From positions 62,001-126,000 of the forward strand of contig NZ_JBFEGN010000001.1 in assembly GCF_047228825.1 (NCBI RefSeq): DNA of 64,000 bases, in the 5' to 3' direction. Under the pieces are notes generated by a model. The model was not told the origin of the DNA. It made no database searches and saw nothing but the letters and a program-made list of their open reading frames with translations. Shown in pieces: positions 33,503 through 42,032 of this stretch. The position numbers and the translations under genes are program-made. Within the stretch, counting starts at the first letter, position 1. Every line of letters begins with the position of its first letter. Origin of the DNA: Siminovitchia sp047228825. GTDB lineage: Bacteria; Bacillota; Bacilli; Bacillales; Bacillaceae_C.

Positions 33503-35044
33503 CTACTTCACCTCAACTGCTTCTCGTTCTTCAACCATAACGCCATCCAGCGTCCAGGTTTTTGCTTCGACAATTTTGACATGAACAAGTTTTCCGATTG
33601 CTGACTTTGGACCTTTAAAGTTGACAAGTTTGTTTTTTCGGGTGTAGCCTGATAAAATATCCGGATTTGTTTTACTTTCACCTTCTACAAGTACTTCAAC
33701 TACCTGGCCTTCATATTTCTTCATCGCTTTGGCGGAAAACTCATTTACGAGTTGATTTAAGCGCTGCAGTCTCTCTTTCTTTACTTCCATCGAGACGTTG
33801 TCTTTCATCCGGGCAGCCGGTGTGCCTTCACGTGGCGAATAAATAAATGTGTAGGCTGTCTCAAAGCCCACTTCTCTGTACAGTGACATTGTTTCCTCGA
33901 ATTGTTCGTCCGTTTCGTTCGGAAAGCCTACGATAATATCTGTAGATAGAGAGACATCCGGGATGGCTGCTTTAATTTTTCTTACGAGTTCAAGAAATTG
34001 CTCCCGTGTATAGACCCGCCCCATAATTTTTAATATGTCGCTGGAGCCTGACTGCACAGGCAGGTGAATGTGTTCAACCAAATTCCCGCCTTTTGCCAAT
34101 ACTTCAATCAGGTGGTCATCGAAATCACGCGGATGGCTCGTCGTAAAGCGGATTCTTGGAATATCAATTTTCCGCAGTTCATCCATCAAATCTCCCAGGC
34201 CATATTCCATATCATCGAAATCTTTTCCGTACGCATTGACGTTTTGCCCAAGTAATGTGATTTCTTTATAGCCTTGGGCGGCGAGTTGGCGAACCTCCCG
34301 GATGATGTCTTCCGGCCGCCTGCTTCTTTCTTTGCCGCGTGTATAGGGAACGATGCAATATGTGCAGAATTTATCGCATCCATACATAATGTTGACCCAG
34401 GCTTTTATATGGCCCATGCGAACTTTGGGGAGATTTTCGATAATATCCCCTTCTTTGGACCACACTTCAACGACCATTTCCTTGGACATGTATGCCTCAT
34501 TTAAAATTTGCGGCAACCGGTGAATATTGTGTGTTCCAAAGATCATGTCCACAAATTGATGCTTTTCCAATATCCGGTTTACAACGGACTCTTCTTGCGA
34601 CATGCACCCGCATACCCCGATTAAAAGGTCGGGCTTTTCCAGTTTCAGCGGCTTTAAATGCCCAAGTTCCCCAAACACTTTATTTTCCGCATTTTCCCGG
34701 ATTGCGCACGTGTTTAAAAGGATGACATCCGCATCATCGGCTGACTCCGTATGTTCATATCCCAGTCCCATAAAAATACCGGCCATAACTTCCGTATCAT
34801 GTTCGTTCATTTGACATCCGTACGTGCGAATATAAAACTTTCTTCCTTTCCCCATGCCGAGAAATTCCTCGGGAATATTGAAATCTTTATGATATTTGAC
34901 CTCTTCTCTTCCCCTTCTTCTCGCATCTTTCAAGGATGGAGGCATATAGACAGTTTGGAAATATTTGCTGTAGTCCTTCTCCTGTTTATCGGAGGAAGCA
35001 ATTTGTTTGACTTGCTGGCTTTCCAAACGCTGTTTCTCGTTCAT
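33503..35044 (-). CDS. miaB: tRNA-2-methylthio-N6-dimethylallyladenosine synthase MiaB
   Basis: The 513-residue radical-SAM enzyme adds a methylthio group to i6A37, following MiaA. The auxiliary cluster cysteines are in YIRTYGCQMNEHDTEVM, LLNTCAIRENAENK and GVCGCMSQEES; the radical-SAM CxxxCxxC is in MYGCDKFCTYCIVPYTRG. A TRAM domain closes the C terminus. I chose ATG 35044 (MNEKQRLESQQ) after GGAAAGGGG because it matches B. subtilis; a longer frame to 35080 lacks a ribosome site. ricA follows at once. Confidence 0.97.
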   Translation of the reverse strand: MNEKQRLESQQVKQIASSDKQEKDYSKYFQTVYMPPSLKDARRRGREEVKYHKDFNIPEEFLGMGKGRKFYIRTYGCQMNEHDTEVMAGIFMGLGYEHTESADDADVILLNTCAIRENAENKVFGELGHLKPLKLEKPDLLIGVCGCMSQEESVVNRILEKHQFVDMIFGTHNIHRLPQILNEAYMSKEMVVEVWSKEGDIIENLPKVRMGHIKAWVNIMYGCDKFCTYCIVPYTRGKERSRRPEDIIREVRQLAAQGYKEITLLGQNVNAYGKDFDDMEYGLGDLMDELRKIDIPRIRFTTSHPRDFDDHLIEVLAKGGNLVEHIHLPVQSGSSDILKIMGRVYTREQFLELVRKIKAAIPDVSLSTDIIVGFPNETDEQFEETMSLYREVGFETAYTFIYSPREGTPAARMKDNVSMEVKKERLQRLNQLVNEFSAKAMKKYEGQVVEVLVEGESKTNPDILSGYTRKNKLVNFKGPKSAIGKLVHVKIVEAKTWTLDGVMVEEREAVEVK

Positions 35045-35311
35045 AAAAATCCCCTTTCCAATATTTAAAAGGCAAGACATATAAATGGACTATTATATAT
35101 AAATGTATGAAAACGTTATAAAGGTATTTAGCCAAGATCCATACATTCTATTAGTATAATCCCTTTTTTTGCTGAATACAACAGGGGGCTGCCAGCAAGG
35201 ACAAATTTGGAATCGGGGGATCCAAAACATAACCCTTTTGACCAATAAAAAAGAGCAGCTCCCTTTATTGAAGCCGACTCCAAACGGTTCATGAATATAG
35301 CCGATTTTCCG

Positions 35312-35572
35312 TTATCTCGGCTCCACAATCAGCTTTATGGCCGTCCGTTCTTCCCCATCAATTAATATGTCTGTAAACGCTGGAATACAAATTAAATCTA
35401 CTCCCGCGGGGGCGACAAATCCTCTTGCAATCGCAACTGCTTTTACTGCCTGGTTTAAGGCTCCGGCTCCAATCGCCTGAATCTCCGCACCGCCTCTTTC
35501 GCGAAGAACACCCGCCAATGCGCCCGCCACGGAATTTGGGTTGGATTTTGCTGAAACTTTTAATATCTCCAT
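35312..35572 (-). CDS. spoVS: Stage V sporulation protein S
   Basis: The 86-residue protein MEILKVSAKSNPNSVAGALA, with RERGGAEIQAIGAGALNQAV and PAFTDILIDGEERTAIKLI, is nearly invariant SpoVS, an Alba-like protein. It is needed for septation and coat steps of sporulation and affects Spo0A-dependent timing. GGAGG lies eight bases before the ATG; the longer frame to 35620 lacks this. It sits between ymdB and miaB as in B. subtilis, but tdh and kbl are absent. Confidence 0.96.
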   Translation of the reverse strand: MEILKVSAKSNPNSVAGALAGVLRERGGAEIQAIGAGALNQAVKAVAIARGFVAPAGVDLICIPAFTDILIDGEERTAIKLIVEPR

Positions 35573-35685
35573 TTCCTGTTCCTCCTTGTCATTTCCCCAT
35601 ATCGATTGCCACCTGTGCAACCGCGGTAGACCTTTCCACTGATACTATATTCGGGAAATGAAGGAACTATTCCGGTTTGTCCGAA

Positions 35686-35701
35686 ACCCGCAATGGCGGG
35701 A
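35686..35701 (-). terminator. Possible terminator between ymdB and spoVS
   Basis: CCCGC AATG GCGGG with a short TTTC tail, directly after the ymdB stop. Short stem, so termination may be partial. Confidence 0.45.
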
Positions 35702-35705
35702 GTTC

Positions 35706-36506
35706 TTACTGGCCCATAAAAAAAGGCGTATCGTCGTTAATTAAAATTCTTTCAATCGATTTTGCTTTACCCGTTTTTTTATCAATCTGTATCAAACAAG
35801 CACTCAATTGTTTTCGCCCATTTTTCGGCACTTCAAATCGTGCAGGCAATGAAGTAAGAAAGCGGTAAATGACCGGATCTTTTCCCATGCCAAGAATGCC
35901 GTCATACGGGCCAGTCATTCCAACGTCAGATAAATATGCCGTTCCTGCGGGTAACACCCGGTTATCTGCCGTTTGAACATGTGTATGCGTACCAACCACA
36001 GCACTTACCTTGCCGTCAAGAAACCATCCCATTGCCTGCTTCTCGCTTGTTGCTTCGGCATGAAAGTCCACAAATATAATATCTGTCCGGTTCTTTGCTT
36101 CCTTCACGAGTTCCTCGGCTTTTTGAAACGGGCATTCCAAAGGATTCATAAATGTCCGTCCTTGTAAATTAATCACGGCCGCCTCGATGTCATTAATCCT
36201 GACATAAACGATTCCTGTCCCGGGAGCTTGCGGAAAATTTGCGGGCCTGGCCATATATTTGGCCCGATCAATAAACTCAAATATATTTTTATTGTCCCAC
36301 GCATGGTTGCCCAAGGTGATCACATTGGCGCCGGCGTCAAGCAGTTGTTTATAAATATCTTCCGTGATTCCCCTGCCCCCCGCACTGTTTTCTCCGTTCA
36401 CGACGGTAAGATGGGGATGGAAATAATTTTTTAATTTTGGCAAATACTCTTTTACCATTTCTCTTCCCAGAGCACCAACTACATCTCCAACAAACAAAAT
36501 ATTCAT
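35706..36506 (-). CDS. ymdB: YmdB metallophosphodiesterase
   Basis: The 266-residue protein has the YmdB-type calcineurin-like metal motifs: MNILFVGDVVGALGREMV, TVVNGENSAGGRGITED, NVITLGNHAWDNK, FVDFHAEATSEKQA and VVGTHTHVQTADNRVLP. B. subtilis YmdB hydrolyses 2',3'-cyclic nucleotides and is needed for biofilm genes and nanotubes. It is downstream of rny but separated by a 294-base gap with the rny terminator and an IS-like end. Confidence 0.95.
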   Translation of the reverse strand: MNILFVGDVVGALGREMVKEYLPKLKNYFHPHLTVVNGENSAGGRGITEDIYKQLLDAGANVITLGNHAWDNKNIFEFIDRAKYMARPANFPQAPGTGIVYVRINDIEAAVINLQGRTFMNPLECPFQKAEELVKEAKNRTDIIFVDFHAEATSEKQAMGWFLDGKVSAVVGTHTHVQTADNRVLPAGTAYLSDVGMTGPYDGILGMGKDPVIYRFLTSLPARFEVPKNGRKQLSACLIQIDKKTGKAKSIERILINDDTPFFMGQ

Positions 36507-36689
36507 TTGAACTCCTTTGATACGGGGAGTTTTTCGGCTCCCAATTTTATATTTCGCAATTTTTTCATTTCACCTGAATTTGCAGCAAAAAGTTCAAGCT
36601 GTCATTGCAGACATGCATTTCACCACCTTTCACTAAATAACTATAACATTTTTTAGTGAAAGTTGAGCCGAGAAAGGAAGTGAAAAGCG

Positions 36690-36760
36690 TTTCCTCCCAC
36701 GTCTGAAGTCACGGGTATCCACGCTAAAATCTGGTGAACCCCTTTTTCCTGAAGTGACTT
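36690..36760 (+). mobile_element. Isolated IS200/IS605-like right-end (TnpB/omega-RNA 3' end) relic
   Basis: The sequence TTTCCTCCCACGTCTGAAGT followed by CACGGGTATCCACGC and CTGGTGAA resembles the right ends of IS200/IS605-family elements carrying tnpB. Those show CCCACGT..TGAAG..GGG, then TTCC and a short end sequence. No tnpA or tnpB is nearby, so it would be a solo end left in the ymdB-rny gap. Recognition is from memory of the pattern, so confidence is limited. Confidence 0.4.
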
Positions 36761-36776
36761 GAAGGAGGCCACAGAA

Positions 36777-36802
36777 AAAGCGGTGTGACATCACACCGCT
36801 TT
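36777..36802 (-). terminator. Terminator of rny
   Basis: Perfect 12-base arms AAAGCGGTGTGA/TCACACCGCTTT with a 2-base loop overlap the rny stop codon. Confidence 0.88.
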
Positions 36803-38363
36803 ATTTTGCATATTCAACTGCTCTCGTTTCCCGAATAACAGTAACTTTTATGTGGCCCGGATAATCAAGGTCTTCCTCGATTCTCTTCCGTATATCACGT
36901 GCAAGTCGATGAGCCTCCAAATCGTTGATTTGTTCCGGCTTGACAATGATTCGAATTTCTCTTCCAGCCTGAATGGCAAAAGATTTTTCTACGCCATCAT
37001 ACGATTCCGAAATCTCTTCCAGCTTCTCAAGTCGTTTAATATAGCTCTCCAGTGTCTCACTGCGGGCTCCCGGCCTTGCGGCAGATAACGCGTCTGCAGC
37101 GGCAACCAATACAGATATGATGGATGTTGGTTCGGTGTCGCCGTGGTGAGAGGCAATGCTGTTAATGACGACAGGATGTTCCTTATATTTGGAAGCCAGT
37201 TCAATCCCGATTTCGACGTGGCTGCCCTCCACTTCATGGTCGATGGCTTTCCCGATATCATGCAGAAGTCCCGCACGGCGGGCCAGCGCTTCATCCTGAC
37301 CAAGCTCTGCAGCAAGCAATCCGGATAAGTGGGCGACTTCGATGGAATGTTTTAAAACATTCTGCCCGTAGCTCGTCCGGTATTTTAAGCGGCCGAGAAT
37401 TTTGATCAAGTCGGGATGCAGACCGTGGACACCGACTTCAAAAGTGGTTTGTTCCCCTACTTCCCGAATATGTTCATCGACCTCGCGCCTTGCCTTTTCA
37501 ACCATTTCTTCGATTCGGGCTGGGTGGATGCGTCCGTCTTGTACAAGCTTTTCGAGTGCAATTCTGGCAGTTTCCCGCCTGATTGGATCAAAGCCTGACA
37601 GTATGACCGCTTCTGGTGTGTCATCGATAATCAGGTCTATGCCGGTTAATGTTTCAAGAGTTCGGATGTTTCTGCCTTCTCGGCCGATAATCCGTCCCTT
37701 CATTTCATCGTTTGGCAAGTTGACCACCGACACAGTCGTTTCGGCAACATGCTCGGCTGCACAACGCTGGATTGCGAGAGAAAGGATGTTTTTCGCCTTT
37801 TTGTCTGCTTCTTCCTTGGCGCGTGTTTCACTTTCTTTTATCATTAAAGCAGTGTCATGGGCCAACTCTTTTTTAACACTTTCTAAAAGAAGTGATTTTG
37901 CTTCCTCGCGTGTCAATCTCGAAATGCGTTCTAATTCCGCTTTTTGCTGGCGGATCATTTCATCCACTTTGCTTTCCATCTCTTCAATATGTTGTTGTCT
38001 TTCATTAAGAGAGTCCTCTTTCTTTTCAAGCTGTTCTTCACGCTTGGTAAGAGTATCATCTTTTCTGTCGAGGTTCTCCTCCTTTTGCAATAAGCGATTT
38101 TCCTGTTTTTGCAATTCAGCTCGTCTTTCACGAAGTTCCCGTTCAGTTTCAATACGAAGTTTGTGATTTTCATCCTTCGCTTCCAACAGGGCTTCCTTTT
38201 TCAGTGATTCCGCTTCACGTTTTGCATCTTCCAAAATTTGTTCGGCAGAACCTTGAGCTCCTGTTATCTTTGCTTGAGCAAATGATTTAAAGATGAAGTA
38301 GGCAACAACTACACCGACGATAAGGGTAAGCAAAATGGAGATGATGAATATGGTTGGATCCAT
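36801..38363 (-). CDS. rny: Ribonuclease Y
   Basis: The 520-residue endoribonuclease that starts most mRNA decay in Bacillus. It has an N-terminal membrane anchor (about residues 5-25), a long coiled coil (about 30-200), a KH domain with GRIIGREGRNIRTLETLTGI and an HD domain with RRAGLLHDIGKAIDHEVEGS and NSIASHHGDTEP. GGGGGTGAAATC precedes the ATG. A strong promoter lies 130 bases upstream. It works with RicAFT, whose RicA is encoded in the window. Confidence 0.97.
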   Translation of the reverse strand: MDPTIFIISILLTLIVGVVVAYFIFKSFAQAKITGAQGSAEQILEDAKREAESLKKEALLEAKDENHKLRIETERELRERRAELQKQENRLLQKEENLDRKDDTLTKREEQLEKKEDSLNERQQHIEEMESKVDEMIRQQKAELERISRLTREEAKSLLLESVKKELAHDTALMIKESETRAKEEADKKAKNILSLAIQRCAAEHVAETTVSVVNLPNDEMKGRIIGREGRNIRTLETLTGIDLIIDDTPEAVILSGFDPIRRETARIALEKLVQDGRIHPARIEEMVEKARREVDEHIREVGEQTTFEVGVHGLHPDLIKILGRLKYRTSYGQNVLKHSIEVAHLSGLLAAELGQDEALARRAGLLHDIGKAIDHEVEGSHVEIGIELASKYKEHPVVINSIASHHGDTEPTSIISVLVAAADALSAARPGARSETLESYIKRLEKLEEISESYDGVEKSFAIQAGREIRIIVKPEQINDLEAHRLARDIRKRIEEDLDYPGHIKVTVIRETRAVEYAK

Positions 38364-38492
38364 GATTTCACCCCCTCTTGCTATAAACTTTTATCACTTC
38401 TAACTGTCGGCTGGTACATTGTTACAAAGCTTTCAATATACAGAGCCAAGCTCAAATTTTTACGTAAAAAAATTTGTAAAATATACAAGTTA

Positions 38493-38521
38493 ATTTTAAA
38501 GGTGTGGACAACTATTGTCAA
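38493..38521 (-). promoter_or_regulatory. Sigma-A promoter of rny
   Basis: On the minus strand TTGACA (38521-38516) and TAAAAT (38498-38493), 17 bases apart, leaving a leader of about 125 bases. Confidence 0.75.
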
Positions 38522-38598
38522 GGGATGACTCCTGGTTGCGCCAGTAAAAGACGAAACCGGCTTCACTTTTTCGGATTGCCGCCTTTTGGGGAAAATAA

Positions 38599-38627
38599 AA
38601 ACAGCAAAGCCCGGCGCTCTGCTGTTT
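38599..38627 (-). terminator. Terminator of recA
   Basis: AAACAGCA and TGCTGTTT arms with further GC pairing inside, followed by TTTTATTTT on the minus strand, seven bases after the recA stop. Confidence 0.88.
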
Positions 38628-38633
38628 AAAGGA

Positions 38634-39671
38634 TCAATCCAAAAGCGTGAATTCTTCCTGCTCTTCTTCATTATCTGGTTTTACTTCGTCCAAACCATGG
38701 TGGTTTCGGACTTTCAGCATGATTTCGTCACGCACACCCGGATTTTCTGCCAGAAATTGCTTGGCATTTTCGCGTCCTTGTCCGAGGCGCTCATTATTGT
38801 ATGAATACCACGCTCCGCTCTTTTGGATAATATCGAGCTCGGATGCCATGTCAATAATTTCCCCTTCACGGGAAATGCCTTCTCCATACATAATATCCAC
38901 TTCGGCTACACGGAAAGGAGGCGCCACTTTGTTTTTGACGATTTTTATCTTCGTTTTCGTTCCGACTACTTCCTGTCCTTGCTTAAGCTGTTCAGCACGA
39001 CGGACTTCAAGCCGCACCGAAGAATAGAATTTCAAGGCCCGTCCGCCGGGTGTTGTTTCGGGGTTGCCGAACATGACTCCGACTTTTTCCCTTATTTGAT
39101 TAATAAAAATCGCAATCGTCTTGGATTTATTGATTGCCCCCGAAAGCTTTCTGAGTGCCTGGGACATGAGGCGCGCCTGCAAACCAACATGGGAATCCCC
39201 CATTTCACCTTCAATTTCCGCTTTTGGAACGAGGGCGGCAACCGAGTCAATGACGATCATTTCAATGGCTCCGCTCCGAACAAGAGCCTCTGCTATTTCC
39301 AGTGCCTGTTCACCTGTATCCGGCTGGGATAAAAGCAGCTCATCAATATTGACGCCCAGCTTTTGGGCATAAACCGGATCAAGCGCATGCTCGGCATCTA
39401 TAAAGGCTGCCTGGCCGCCGCGGGCCTGGGCTTCCGCAATCGCGTGAAGCGCCACGGTTGTTTTGCCGGAGCTTTCAGGCCCGTAAATTTCAATAACCCT
39501 TCCTCTCGGGTATCCGCCAACGCCAAGCGCGATGTCCAAAGCCAATGAACCGCTGGAAATCGTTGATATTTTACGGTCCGTCTGCTCTCCCAGCTTCATG
39601 ATGGAACCTTTGCCAAATTGCTTTTCTATTTGCTTTAAAGCCATATCAAGTGCAGCTTGTCGATCACTCAC
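38634..39671 (-). CDS. recA: Recombinase RecA
   Basis: The 345-residue recombinase has Walker A IYGPESSGKTTVALHA, Walker B AIEMIVIDSVAALVP, loop L1 EIEGEMGDSHVGLQAR and loop L2 IREKVGVMFGNPETTPGG. It drives strand exchange and LexA self-cleavage. The start is GTG, seven bases after AGGAGG. It has its own promoter with a LexA-box-like sequence and a terminator on both sides, so it is a single-gene SOS unit, separated from cinA. Confidence 0.98.
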   Translation of the reverse strand: MSDRQAALDMALKQIEKQFGKGSIMKLGEQTDRKISTISSGSLALDIALGVGGYPRGRVIEIYGPESSGKTTVALHAIAEAQARGGQAAFIDAEHALDPVYAQKLGVNIDELLLSQPDTGEQALEIAEALVRSGAIEMIVIDSVAALVPKAEIEGEMGDSHVGLQARLMSQALRKLSGAINKSKTIAIFINQIREKVGVMFGNPETTPGGRALKFYSSVRLEVRRAEQLKQGQEVVGTKTKIKIVKNKVAPPFRVAEVDIMYGEGISREGEIIDMASELDIIQKSGAWYSYNNERLGQGRENAKQFLAENPGVRDEIMLKVRNHHGLDEVKPDNEEEQEEFTLLD

Positions 39672-39732
39672 ACATGTTCCTCCTCGTATATATCATTATC
39701 AATCATGTGTTATACCAAATCCAACTGAACTT

Positions 39733-39761
39733 ATTATACCTTTTTTTTAAAACATTGCCAA
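39733..39761 (-). promoter_or_regulatory. Sigma-A promoter of recA
   Basis: On the minus strand TTGGCA (39761-39756) and a perfect TATAAT (39738-39733), 17 bases apart. Confidence 0.85.
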
Positions 39762-39769
39762 GGAAAAAG

Positions 39770-39783
39770 CGAACATTTATTCT
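39770..39783 (-). promoter_or_regulatory. Probable LexA box of recA
   Basis: CGAACATTTATTCT matches CGAACRNRYGTTYG at 11 of 14 positions and ends nine bases upstream of the recA -35. Expected for recA, though imperfect. Confidence 0.6.
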
Positions 39784-39897
39784 GTTGTTTTTCTTTGTGT
39801 TTCATCCGCAAAATTGATCATTGAGTAAAGAAAAATTGGTTTTTATCGGCCTTAAAACAGCGAAATGGAAATTATCAATCATTTTTCGCATAAAAAA

Positions 39898-39916
39898 ATA
39901 GAGCCTGCCGCTCTAT
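39898..39916 (-). terminator. Terminator of cinA
   Basis: ATAGAGC/GCTCTAT with a 5-base loop and TTTTTTT on the minus strand overlaps the cinA stop. Confidence 0.85.
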
Positions 39917-41154
39917 TTTTTCCTCAATTCTTTCAATAAATAATAACAGCCCATCTTGACTGAACGCTTTCGGTTTCCATTGCGGGTACCCGCCATTTTT
40001 GTAAGCAGCGCCTTGGCAGGCCGGCCCTTAAAAGCGATGCCGATCCAAACCGTTCCCGCCGGATGGCCTTCCAGTGAATCAGGGCCCGCAACGCCGGTAA
40101 AGCTGATCCCGATATCCGCATCAAGGGCTTCGCGGACATTTGAGGCCAACTCCATGGCACATTGCTCACTGACCGCGCCATGCTTTTCAAGGGTTTCCGG
40201 TTTAACATTGCAAAGCTTCATTTTTGCTTCATTGGAATAACAAACAATCCCGCCAAGCAGCATTGTACTTACACCCACGACTGATGTCATTTCGGATTGG
40301 AACAATCCGCCGGTCAGGCTTTCCGCTGCAGCAATCGTCAGCTTGCGCTCTTCAAGCAATTTCAGCAGCTCGGCCATTAGGGAGGTATCATCATATCCGT
40401 AAAAATATTCCCCGACTCTCTCCAATATTTGTTTTTCAATATGATCCAGCATCGAAACCGCTTTTTCTTCGTTTTCATGCCTGGCCGTAATTCTAATCGT
40501 CACTTCGCCTTCGCCGGCAAGCGGGGCAACAGTCGGATTAGATTGTGATTCTATCAAATCCGAAAGCTCATCGGCTATTTGCGCTTCACCTATATGAAAG
40601 AAACGCAGGACGCGGGATTCAATGCGCTCATGCTGTTCGAGCTGGTCCAAAATGGCTTCGCGGCCGTATTTTCTGAACATCGGCTTCATTTCGTGCGGGG
40701 GGCCCGGCAATAGCATGTAGTATGTTGAACCGGTTTGGATGAATATCCCGGGGGCCATGCCGTGTTCATTCGGAAGAACTTTCCCGCCCTCTATAACATC
40801 TGCTTGCTTTTTGTTGTTCGGCGTCATCTTCCTTTCAGTCCGCTCAAAGTATTCTTTGATTTTTTTCCATGCATATTCATCAGTTATCAGTTGCTTGCCA
40901 AGGTGCTTGGCTACAATTTCTTTTGTCAAATCATCTTGAGTCGGGCCAAGCCCGCCTGTAAAAATGAGGAGCTCCGCTCTTGTTTCGGCTTGTTCGATGG
41001 CCTGGACAAGCCGGTCGGGATTATCTCCGACAACTGTATGAAAATATACATTGACGCCCATTTCCGCCAATTGTTGTGATAAATATTGAGCGTTTGTATT
41101 GGCAATCTGTCCCAGCAGCAGTTCCGTGCCAACGGCGATGATTTCCGCATTCAT
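39913..41154 (-). CDS. cinA: CinA: competence-damage protein, nicotinamide-nucleotide amidase
   Basis: The 413-residue two-domain protein begins with a molybdopterin-binding-like COG1058 domain (MNAEIIAVGTELLLGQIANT, ELLIFTGGLGPTQDDLTKEI, YMLLPGPPHEMKPMF). It ends with the PncC deamidase domain (TIAAAESLTGGLFQSEMTSV, IGISFTGVAGPDS). The enzyme recycles NMN; in competent cells it is co-expressed with recA. ATG 41154 was chosen over GTG 41166. Here a terminator divides it from recA, so co-transcription would need read-through. It follows pgsA by 18 bases. Confidence 0.95.
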   Translation of the reverse strand: MNAEIIAVGTELLLGQIANTNAQYLSQQLAEMGVNVYFHTVVGDNPDRLVQAIEQAETRAELLIFTGGLGPTQDDLTKEIVAKHLGKQLITDEYAWKKIKEYFERTERKMTPNNKKQADVIEGGKVLPNEHGMAPGIFIQTGSTYYMLLPGPPHEMKPMFRKYGREAILDQLEQHERIESRVLRFFHIGEAQIADELSDLIESQSNPTVAPLAGEGEVTIRITARHENEEKAVSMLDHIEKQILERVGEYFYGYDDTSLMAELLKLLEERKLTIAAAESLTGGLFQSEMTSVVGVSTMLLGGIVCYSNEAKMKLCNVKPETLEKHGAVSEQCAMELASNVREALDADIGISFTGVAGPDSLEGHPAGTVWIGIAFKGRPAKALLTKMAGTRNGNRKRSVKMGCYYLLKELRKK

Positions 41155-41172
41155 TTCATGGATCACTTCCTG

Positions 41173-41751
41173 TTATTTGGAATGTTTAAATACATCTCGA
41201 TTGATGTAAAAATACTCATACCCTGACCAAACGGTAAATATGAGGGAAATATACAACATTATATCCGCAAACGGGAAGTTGATCGCCGAAAATGGTATGT
41301 TTTGAAGCAGCAGAGCACTGATGGCGACAATTTGCGTCCACGTTTTTATTTTCCCAAGCATATTGGCGGCGACCACTTCCCCAGACCCCGCCATAATCAA
41401 CCGCAACCCGGTGACGGCAAACTCGCGGCTTATAATCGCAATCACAACCCAGGATGGAGCCAGGTGCATTTCAACGAGTACGATGAAAGCAGCGGAAACG
41501 AGCAGTTTGTCTGCAAGCGGATCGAGAAATTTCCCGAGGTTCGTAACGAGTTTTAACTTTCGTGCATAATAGCCGTCAATCCAGTCGGTGATGGAAGCGA
41601 TAATAAATATAAAAGCGCCGGCTGCATGGGCCGTTTTTATTTCCGACCCTAATATATGCCAGCTTCCCCATTCAAACGGGACAAGCATCAATAGAAGGAA
41701 GACGGGTATTAATAAAATTCTTGCCACGGTAATTTTGTTCGGTAAATTCAT
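41173..41751 (-). CDS. pgsA: CDP-diacylglycerol-glycerol-3-phosphate 3-phosphatidyltransferase
   Basis: The 192-residue membrane enzyme starts phosphatidylglycerol synthesis. It carries the CDP-alcohol phosphotransferase signature D-G-x2-A-R-x8-G-x3-D-x3-D within IDGYYARKLKLVTNLGKFLD and PLADKLLVSAAF, and about five membrane helices. AGGAGG lies nine bases before the ATG. The left end of repeat copy R6 begins only 17 bases upstream of this start, so its promoter must lie inside the repeat or come from read-through of ymfM. Confidence 0.95.
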   Translation of the reverse strand: MNLPNKITVARILLIPVFLLLMLVPFEWGSWHILGSEIKTAHAAGAFIFIIASITDWIDGYYARKLKLVTNLGKFLDPLADKLLVSAAFIVLVEMHLAPSWVVIAIISREFAVTGLRLIMAGSGEVVAANMLGKIKTWTQIVAISALLLQNIPFSAINFPFADIMLYISLIFTVWSGYEYFYINRDVFKHSK

Positions 41752-41767
41752 TTATAATGTCCTCCTA

Positions 41768-41936
41768 TAAGAAAAGCGCAAGCGCCTTGCCCAGCACGGA
41801 AAATAAGGAAAAACACGCAGGAGGCACCCGCCTCCGGAGTGTTTGGCTTATGACCTCAAGGGGGCGCTGGCCGCCTTAGATTGCCGCGTCCTGTGGCGTC
41901 GGTGGCACCAGGACGTCCTGTCCGTCCGGGCCAGAC
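41768..41936 (+). repeat. Dispersed GC-rich repeat, copy R6
   Basis: Left end TATAAGAAAAGCGCAAGCGC; right end GGACGTCCTGTCCGTCCGGG then CCAGACA, a diverged version of GGAGCTGGACA. Inner GAGGCACCCGCCTCC forms a hairpin. It fills most of the 281-base gap between pgsA and ymfM and abuts the pgsA ribosome site. Confidence 0.82.
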
Positions 41937-41998
41937 ATAAAAAAAGCTTCTTTATGAAGAAAAATTTTCTGAGCAAGTTTACTTACCTTCAAAAAATA

Positions 41999-42014
41999 GC
42001 CGCTTTTAAGCGGC
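41999..42014 (-). terminator. Terminator of ymfM
   Basis: GCCGCTT TT AAGCGGC followed by TATTTTTTG on the minus strand, 19 bases after the ymfM stop. A larger alternative fold TAGCCG/CGGCTA overlaps it. Confidence 0.78.
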
Positions 42015-42032
42015 CGTTTTTCGGCTACAGCT

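Noticed and set aside
35128..35292. 54-codon minus-strand frame between spoVS and miaB
   Set aside because: ATG at 35292 has no ribosome site and I recognise no family; overlaps likely regulatory DNA of miaB.
37402..38166. 254-codon plus-strand open frame opposite rny
   Set aside because: It is an antisense shadow of the rny coiled-coil coding region, serine-rich, without ribosome site or family resemblance.
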